Shown here in pieces: positions 5,573-9,986 of a stretch of 9,986 nt of DNA (positions within the stretch are counted from its first letter, which is position 1; each line of letters opens with the position of its first letter). The position numbers and the translations under genes were made by a program. Source of the stretch: Candidatus Dadabacteria bacterium (GTDB taxonomy: Bacteria; Desulfobacterota_D; UBA1144; Nemesobacterales; CSP1-2); the NCBI GenBank assembly GCA_022615255.1, contig JAKEHC010000136.1, positions 1 through 9,986 on the forward strand. The letters run 5' to 3'. The notes beneath the pieces are model-generated. The model saw nothing but the letters and a program-made list of their open reading frames with translations. It did no database searches and was not told where the DNA came from.

Positions 5573-8266
5573 ATGATTGATGATTTAAAGTCATTTTCAC
5601 ATTCACCTGAAACCGTCCTTAAGAACCTTAATGTATCCCTGGACAAAGGACTCAGTACTGCTGAGGCAAAGAAAAGACTCAAGCAGTATGGTCCAAACCG
5701 TCTTCGGGAGGCTAAGAAAAAGAGCGCTTGGGTTGTACTCGTTAATCAGCTTAAAAATCTAATTGTTTTACTTCTTGGAGCCGCTGCCTTATTGTCGTTC
5801 GCCTTCAAAGACTGGATAGAGGGTGTGGCAATAGTGGTAGTGATTGTTCTCAACTCAGCTATAGGTTTTTTCATGGAGATTAGGGCTGTTCGCTCGATGG
5901 AAGCGCTCAAGCGGTTGGTTCGTATAAGTGCTAGGGTACGTCGCTATGGTCAAACCCGGGAGGTTTTGGCGGAAGAAATCGTTCCAGGAGATATAGTACT
6001 CCTTGAGGGTGGGGATCTTGTTCCTGCCGATATTCGGCTTATCGAGGCATCAAAGCTTCAGGCTGACGAATCCTCACTTACAGGCGAGTCGGCGCCCGTA
6101 AGCAAGCGGACAGAACCATTAGAAGGAGATGTTTCTTTACCTGAACGTTCAAATATGATTTTTATGGGAACTGCTATTACCCGTGGGTCATGTGAAGGTG
6201 TTGTTGTTACTACTGGAATGAATACCGAGTTAGGCAACATTTCTTCACTCGTTGAAGAAGCTCAAGAGGAAAGCACTCCACTTGAAAAACGTCTTGACCA
6301 GTTAGGGCATAAGCTCATCTGGGTGACTCTCTTGACCACAGCGCTCGTAGCCGTCGCCGGCATTATACGCGGAAAAGAAATATTGCTTATGATTCAGACT
6401 GCTATTGCTCTAGCAGTGGCGGCTATACCTGAAGGATTGCCTATCGTTGCAACCATTGCTCTTGCACGGGGCATGATGCGTATGGCTAAGCGTAATGCTT
6501 TGGTTAATCGCCTTTCTTCGGTTGAAACACTTGGGGCGACAAATGTTATATGCACTGATAAGACTGGCACGCTTACAGAAAATCGTATGACAGTCACGCG
6601 GATTGCCATTGAATCGGGTGAAGTGGAGATAAGCGGAGAAGGGCTCAGCAACAAAGGTGAGTTTATTAGAAATGGAGGAATCTGCGATCCGTTAAGCGAT
6701 TGTGTTCTAAGGCGGGTGCTTGAGGTTGGTGTACTTTGCAACAATGCCTCTTTAGAGGAAGGGGCAGATGGCAAGAGTAAAGTTGTTGGTGATCCTCTCG
6801 AAGTAGCTCTACTGGTTGCTGGGGCAAAGGCAGGGATATACAGGCGGGATCTCCTTAGGGTTTCCCCTGAGGTGCGGGAAGAGGCTTTTGATCCGGATAT
6901 TAATATGATGGCTACATTTCACATGGGGAACGGCACATATCGTATTGCTGTAAAAGGCGCTCCCGAGGCTGTAATTGTGGGTTCATCAAGCGTTCTCACC
7001 ACTAATGGAGAAAAGGAGATGTCAGAAGCACTCCAACAAGGATGGCTAGAGAAAACAAAGGAACTTGCAGAACAGGGGTCTCGTGTCATTGCGCTTGCAA
7101 CAAAAACGGTTGATAAGGTGGAAGCTAACCCTTACGAACACCTTTCGTTTCTTGGGCTGATTGGTCTTCTTGATCCGCCGCGATTGGATGTGCGTCAAGC
7201 AATCTTTGAGTGCAGGGAAGCTGGAATTCAAGTTGTTATGGTTACAGGTGATTACCCATCTACCGGGCTTAATGTGGCACTGGCTGTGGGCTTGATAGAC
7301 CGGGACGACAATGAGGTAATTCATGGAAAAGATCTTAAAAAACCAGATCAATTGTCTGAAGACGAGCGTCTTCGCATTCTCAAGGCACCCATTTTTGTAA
7401 GGGTCAGCCCAAAACAAAAACTTGATCTAATTGCTATTCACCAGAAAAATGGGTCTATCGTTGCCATGACAGGTGATGGGGTAAACGATGCCCCTGCTCT
7501 TAAAAAAGCCGACATTGGAATCGCCATGGGCAGGCGTGGCACACAGGTGGCACGTGAGGCCTCCGACATGGTTCTCAAGGATGATGCTTTTTCTACCATA
7601 GTCCATGCTATCGAACAGGGGCGTAACATTTTTAGCAATATACGAAAATTTGTGCTTTATCTTATCTCATGCAATGTCAGTGAAATAATGATTGTCACTA
7701 TAGCATCACTTGCCGCACTTCCATTGCCTGTTCTGCCTCTTCAGATACTCTTTCTTAATCTTGTTACCGATGTTTTTCCTGCGCTCGCCCTTGGTGTCGG
7801 TGAGGGAGACCCCCAAACTATGAAGAGGCCGCCTCGCGATCCCAGAGAGCCTATACTTTCCCAAGAGCATTGGCTGGCAATAGGAGGGTATGGTGTTATG
7901 ATGACTGTGTCTGTTCTTGGAGCCCTTATAATCGGGTTATTCTGGCTAGGTATAGAAGAGCAGAAAGCCGTTAGCGTTTCGTTTCTTACTTTGGCTTTTG
8001 TTCAGTTGTGGCATGTTTTTAATATGCGTAATCGGGGCTCGTTCTTACTTAAAAACGACATCATTCGTAACCCATTCATATGGGGTGCATTACTGCTCTG
8101 CACAGTTTTACTACTAGCCGCTGTCTATATTCCGGCTTTTGCCAGTGTTCTCGGTGTTGTTAATCCCGGTAGGGTAGGGTGGATGCTAGTGCTGGTTATG
8201 AGCGTTATACCTTTAGTGGTAGGACAGATTCTGAAGTCATTGAGGGGTTATCGGCAGTTCATGTAG
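5573..8266 (+). CDS. P2-type cation-transporting ATPase, calcium-pump-like
   Basis: 897 residues, full length. N-terminal cation-ATPase domain (about 3-70), actuator domain with TGES at 170-173, membrane segment 4 with AAIPEGLP (283-290), phosphorylation site DKTGTLT (Asp 329), nucleotide site KGAP (461-464), TGD at 558-560 and hinge TGDGVNDAP at 633-641. Ten membrane segments fit: about 57-77, 82-102, 247-265, 274-293, 691-712, 718-741, 768-792, 801-817, 834-855 and 865-886. Residues matching the calcium ligands of the SERCA pump are E287, N701, E704, N729, T732 and D733. The segment-8 Glu of SERCA appears as Gln (Q811 in FVQLWHVF). I infer export of Ca2+ or a similar divalent ion; one ion per cycle is possible, as in pumps with a changed site I. 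Inner membrane. ATG at 5573, only a weak GGA upstream. The neighbouring metal transporter is separated by 244 bases, so an operon is unlikely. Confidence 0.92.
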   Translation: MIDDLKSFSHSPETVLKNLNVSLDKGLSTAEAKKRLKQYGPNRLREAKKKSAWVVLVNQLKNLIVLLLGAAALLSFAFKDWIEGVAIVVVIVLNSAIGFFMEIRAVRSMEALKRLVRISARVRRYGQTREVLAEEIVPGDIVLLEGGDLVPADIRLIEASKLQADESSLTGESAPVSKRTEPLEGDVSLPERSNMIFMGTAITRGSCEGVVVTTGMNTELGNISSLVEEAQEESTPLEKRLDQLGHKLIWVTLLTTALVAVAGIIRGKEILLMIQTAIALAVAAIPEGLPIVATIALARGMMRMAKRNALVNRLSSVETLGATNVICTDKTGTLTENRMTVTRIAIESGEVEISGEGLSNKGEFIRNGGICDPLSDCVLRRVLEVGVLCNNASLEEGADGKSKVVGDPLEVALLVAGAKAGIYRRDLLRVSPEVREEAFDPDINMMATFHMGNGTYRIAVKGAPEAVIVGSSSVLTTNGEKEMSEALQQGWLEKTKELAEQGSRVIALATKTVDKVEANPYEHLSFLGLIGLLDPPRLDVRQAIFECREAGIQVVMVTGDYPSTGLNVALAVGLIDRDDNEVIHGKDLKKPDQLSEDERLRILKAPIFVRVSPKQKLDLIAIHQKNGSIVAMTGDGVNDAPALKKADIGIAMGRRGTQVAREASDMVLKDDAFSTIVHAIEQGRNIFSNIRKFVLYLISCNVSEIMIVTIASLAALPLPVLPLQILFLNLVTDVFPALALGVGEGDPQTMKRPPRDPREPILSQEHWLAIGGYGVMMTVSVLGALIIGLFWLGIEEQKAVSVSFLTLAFVQLWHVFNMRNRGSFLLKNDIIRNPFIWGALLLCTVLLLAAVYIPAFASVLGVVNPGRVGWMLVLVMSVIPLVVGQILKSLRGYRQFM

Positions 8267-8525
8267 TCTAGCCAATATCAATTCGATCTTCTTGGTGTCG
8301 CATAAAAATTGTCGTCTGAGTAATACGGGGGCATAGATTTACTCTTCGAGCTGTGATCACCCAAAAATCCGTAGGAGCAGCATCTTGCTGCGATAGAGTC
8401 GCCCCAGGATGGCGCTAATACGAATTATAACTCTTTATAGAAAATAAGCTTTAAGCACATACTGCTGGAGCATTCTTTATGTATTAAAAAATGAGCCATT
8501 GAGAGCGATTGAGACGCGTGCACAA
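8267..8525. other. Spacer between converging genes
   Basis: No gene seen. It separates the 3' ends of the ATPase and phosphoketolase genes and contains element D at 8371-8421. No strong stem with a T-run was found directly after either stop codon, so element D may serve as a shared 3' structure. Confidence 0.5.
8371..8421. repeat. Paired-hairpin element D
   Basis: Left hairpin GCAGC-ATCTT-GCTGC lies at 8377-8391 within an arm that begins GTAGGAGC. Right hairpin CGCC-CCAGGAT-GGCG lies at 8400-8414, with the arm ending TAATAC. The right arm in reverse complement matches the left at 16 of 24 positions. Loop cores CATCTTG (8381-8387) and CAGGATG (8405-8411) can pair with one G-T. The halves are separated by only about three bases. 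It stands between convergent genes. Confidence 0.65.
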
Positions 8526-9986
8526 CTAGATTATTACACCCTCAGGAGACATCCTTCCATCGAGGACGGATAGCTCCTTAGAACTGAGCAGTCTCTCCCT
8601 GGGTAATTCGAGAACCCGTGCGGCCTCTAAAAGAATATGACCCCAGGTGGATCGATTGACAAAAAGCATACCGCCTAGCGTTAGTGTTCCACCCTGACCT
8701 ATGAATCCTAACCCAGCGGTTTTGTTTCTACCTGTGTGAAGTGATTGGAGTATTCCGAGGAGTGGCTCAGGTCTAGTGTGAGTGACAAATATATGGGCAG
8801 ATGCTGAATCCGGATACAGTTCTCTTCTTATATCCTCTGAGACGACGTGGGTACGTTCACCTTTAGTGCGAGGAACACGGAACCTCCCGGGTTCCAGCAT
8901 ATAGACAACCGAATGAGCGATGTCTCTCTCTTCCAGGCGGGCTGAGGCTTTTAGAGTCTCTTCCAACTGAAATGCACCGATGGCTGTAAGCACGAGTCCC
9001 TGCCTTGGTACATTGTGGCCCGCAAAGTTTAGTCTTAGTGCACCGTTATTGAGGAGTTCTTTAGCCTCTTCCAGGGTAAAAAAGTCTGGAACGGTGTCTG
9101 ACTTCGGTACTACTAGGGTCCAAATCTGTCCCTGTGTTTGATACACACCATGTATGACCAGTGAAGCAGTGTTGTAATCCGGAACGAACACAACACGCGA
9201 CACGTTTGAAGGCTCGCCGAGCATAGCCTCTGCCATTGCAGGGTCTTGATGAGATAGCTCGTTCTTCGAATTCTCCCAAGTGTGAGATGTAAGCACAAGC
9301 GGTATAGAAAGCCACCCTTGCTTCCTTCCTGCCTCAGTGCAGTGGTTGGCGAATATTATCTCCTGACGCATGGCTCCGTGCATCTTAGCGCCAAAGGCTT
9401 CATATGTAACAATGATGTTGATGCCGCCTTTATTAGCTAGGGCTGCTGAAGCCACTGCCTCTTCGTTAAGTGCTGTGATTACAGAGCCATGAACGTCTTC
9501 AGGGAGACCTGATTCAGGGTCGGTGACACGAAACTTCAAGGCGTCCAGTGTTTTTTGCATTCTATTGGAGCGCATTTCGTCCGGGTTGCCTATCCGCGGC
9601 CTGAGATGAGGATTTGCCTCAACAATAGCTAAGAACATAGTGTCTACGGCGTACATCGGGGATGTCCTTTTCCACTGAATGAAGTCCATACGTTTATCTG
9701 GGACCGGACGTGTCGCTGGAGGGGACACCTCATGTAGCCTGACCTCTCGCCAAGCTAAGGGATGATCCCTTTCCATAGGACGACCTGATTTCTCATGGAG
9801 TTGGAACTTATCTATTGAGGCTTTTAGCTCCGTCGCCGGCACCCAAAGCCGTCTTGCGCTTTCGTTAAAATTGCTTGCTGCTTGAGGGTCAATGTGGGGG
9901 TTGGACATCAATGGAAGGTTGTGGGCAAGATTTGTTCCCTCACCGTAGAACCCTGCACCCTTTGGGGCTACTGCTATGCCGTAGGG
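8526..9986 (-). CDS. Phosphoketolase-family enzyme, 5' end beyond the window
   Basis: 486 codons are visible and the frame stays open to the window edge. The TTG at 9911 and ATG at 9908 are internal. Upstream of them the frame still reads PKG...EGTNLAHNLPL, which matches phosphoketolases at the conserved EGT-x-x-x-H-x-x-PL stretch (His320 of the Bifidobacterium enzyme). About 300 residues should be missing, giving a normal total near 785. Other family marks follow: NPDEMRSNR, ALNEE with the Glu expected to activate thiamine diphosphate, TYEAF, LTSHTW and LSHQDP, then a C-terminal domain with GGTLTLGGMLFVNR. Known role: cleaving xylulose 5-phosphate or fructose 6-phosphate with phosphate to give acetyl-phosphate plus a shorter sugar phosphate; cytoplasmic. 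It is divergent: the QDHN loop of characterised enzymes reads NSKN here. Substrate is therefore uncertain. Confidence 0.88.
   Translation of the reverse strand, partial: PYGIAVAPKGAGFYGEGTNLAHNLPLMSNPHIDPQAASNFNESARRLWVPATELKASIDKFQLHEKSGRPMERDHPLAWREVRLHEVSPPATRPVPDKRMDFIQWKRTSPMYAVDTMFLAIVEANPHLRPRIGNPDEMRSNRMQKTLDALKFRVTDPESGLPEDVHGSVITALNEEAVASAALANKGGINIIVTYEAFGAKMHGAMRQEIIFANHCTEAGRKQGWLSIPLVLTSHTWENSKNELSHQDPAMAEAMLGEPSNVSRVVFVPDYNTASLVIHGVYQTQGQIWTLVVPKSDTVPDFFTLEEAKELLNNGALRLNFAGHNVPRQGLVLTAIGAFQLEETLKASARLEERDIAHSVVYMLEPGRFRVPRTKGERTHVVSEDIRRELYPDSASAHIFVTHTRPEPLLGILQSLHTGRNKTAGLGFIGQGGTLTLGGMLFVNRSTWGHILLEAARVLELPRERLLSSKELSVLDGRMSPEGVII

Noticed and set aside
6394..6774. Antisense open frame inside the ATPase gene, with similar ones at 7046-7417 and 7438-7638
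   Set aside because: They mirror strongly conserved P-type ATPase segments and have low-complexity or unrecognisable products.
9061..9315. Alternative minus-strand frames inside the phosphoketolase gene
   Set aside because: They are out of frame with a gene whose motifs run unbroken on both sides.
1802..9986. Acetate-metabolism gene cluster joining the synthetase and the phosphoketolase
   Set aside because: The genes are on opposite strands, 4 kb apart, with unrelated transporter genes between; a functional link is possible but proximity does not support it.

Overview
This is a chromosomal segment from a bacterium that cannot be named from the window. It looks Gram-negative in style: one secreted cysteine-rich protein, no phage or plasmid genes, and long spacers between single genes. 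There is no rRNA, tRNA, CRISPR array, transposase or integrase. None of the five genes appears to share an operon with another. Every spacer except the divergent promoter region carries one copy of a short element made of two hairpins.

Layout: 1-385 has no gene. It holds an isolated 8-bp hairpin (222-243) and paired-hairpin element A (287-374), which can also terminate the minus-strand gene beside it. 386-1507 (minus) encodes an exported protein built of about eight Cys-anchored repeats of roughly 35 residues, function unknown. 1508-1801 is a divergent promoter region with a good sigma70-type promoter on the minus strand and a 13-codon mini-ORF behind a perfect Shine-Dalgarno. 1802-4471 (plus) is an ADP-forming acyl-CoA synthetase fused to a C-terminal GNAT acetyltransferase. 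4472-4620 holds element B. 4621-5328 (plus) is a VIT1/CCC1-type iron/manganese transporter. 5329-5572 holds element C. 5573-8266 (plus) is a P2-type (calcium-pump-like) cation ATPase. 8267-8525 holds element D. 8526-9986 (minus) is the C-terminal part of a divergent phosphoketolase that runs off the window edge.

How the genes may relate: two are membrane cation handlers (Fe/Mn and a Ca-like cation). Two touch the acetyl pool: phosphoketolase makes acetyl-phosphate, and the synthetase interconverts acetyl-CoA and acetate with ATP gain. The fused GNAT domain could in addition modify proteins with acetyl-CoA. These links are inferred from function only; strand, spacing and promoters indicate independent transcription.

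Most worth a second look: the four paired-hairpin elements, whose arms have diverged while keeping both small stems paired; the repeat architecture of the secreted protein; the synthetase-GNAT fusion that keeps both predicted catalytic histidines; and the altered active-site loop of the phosphoketolase.
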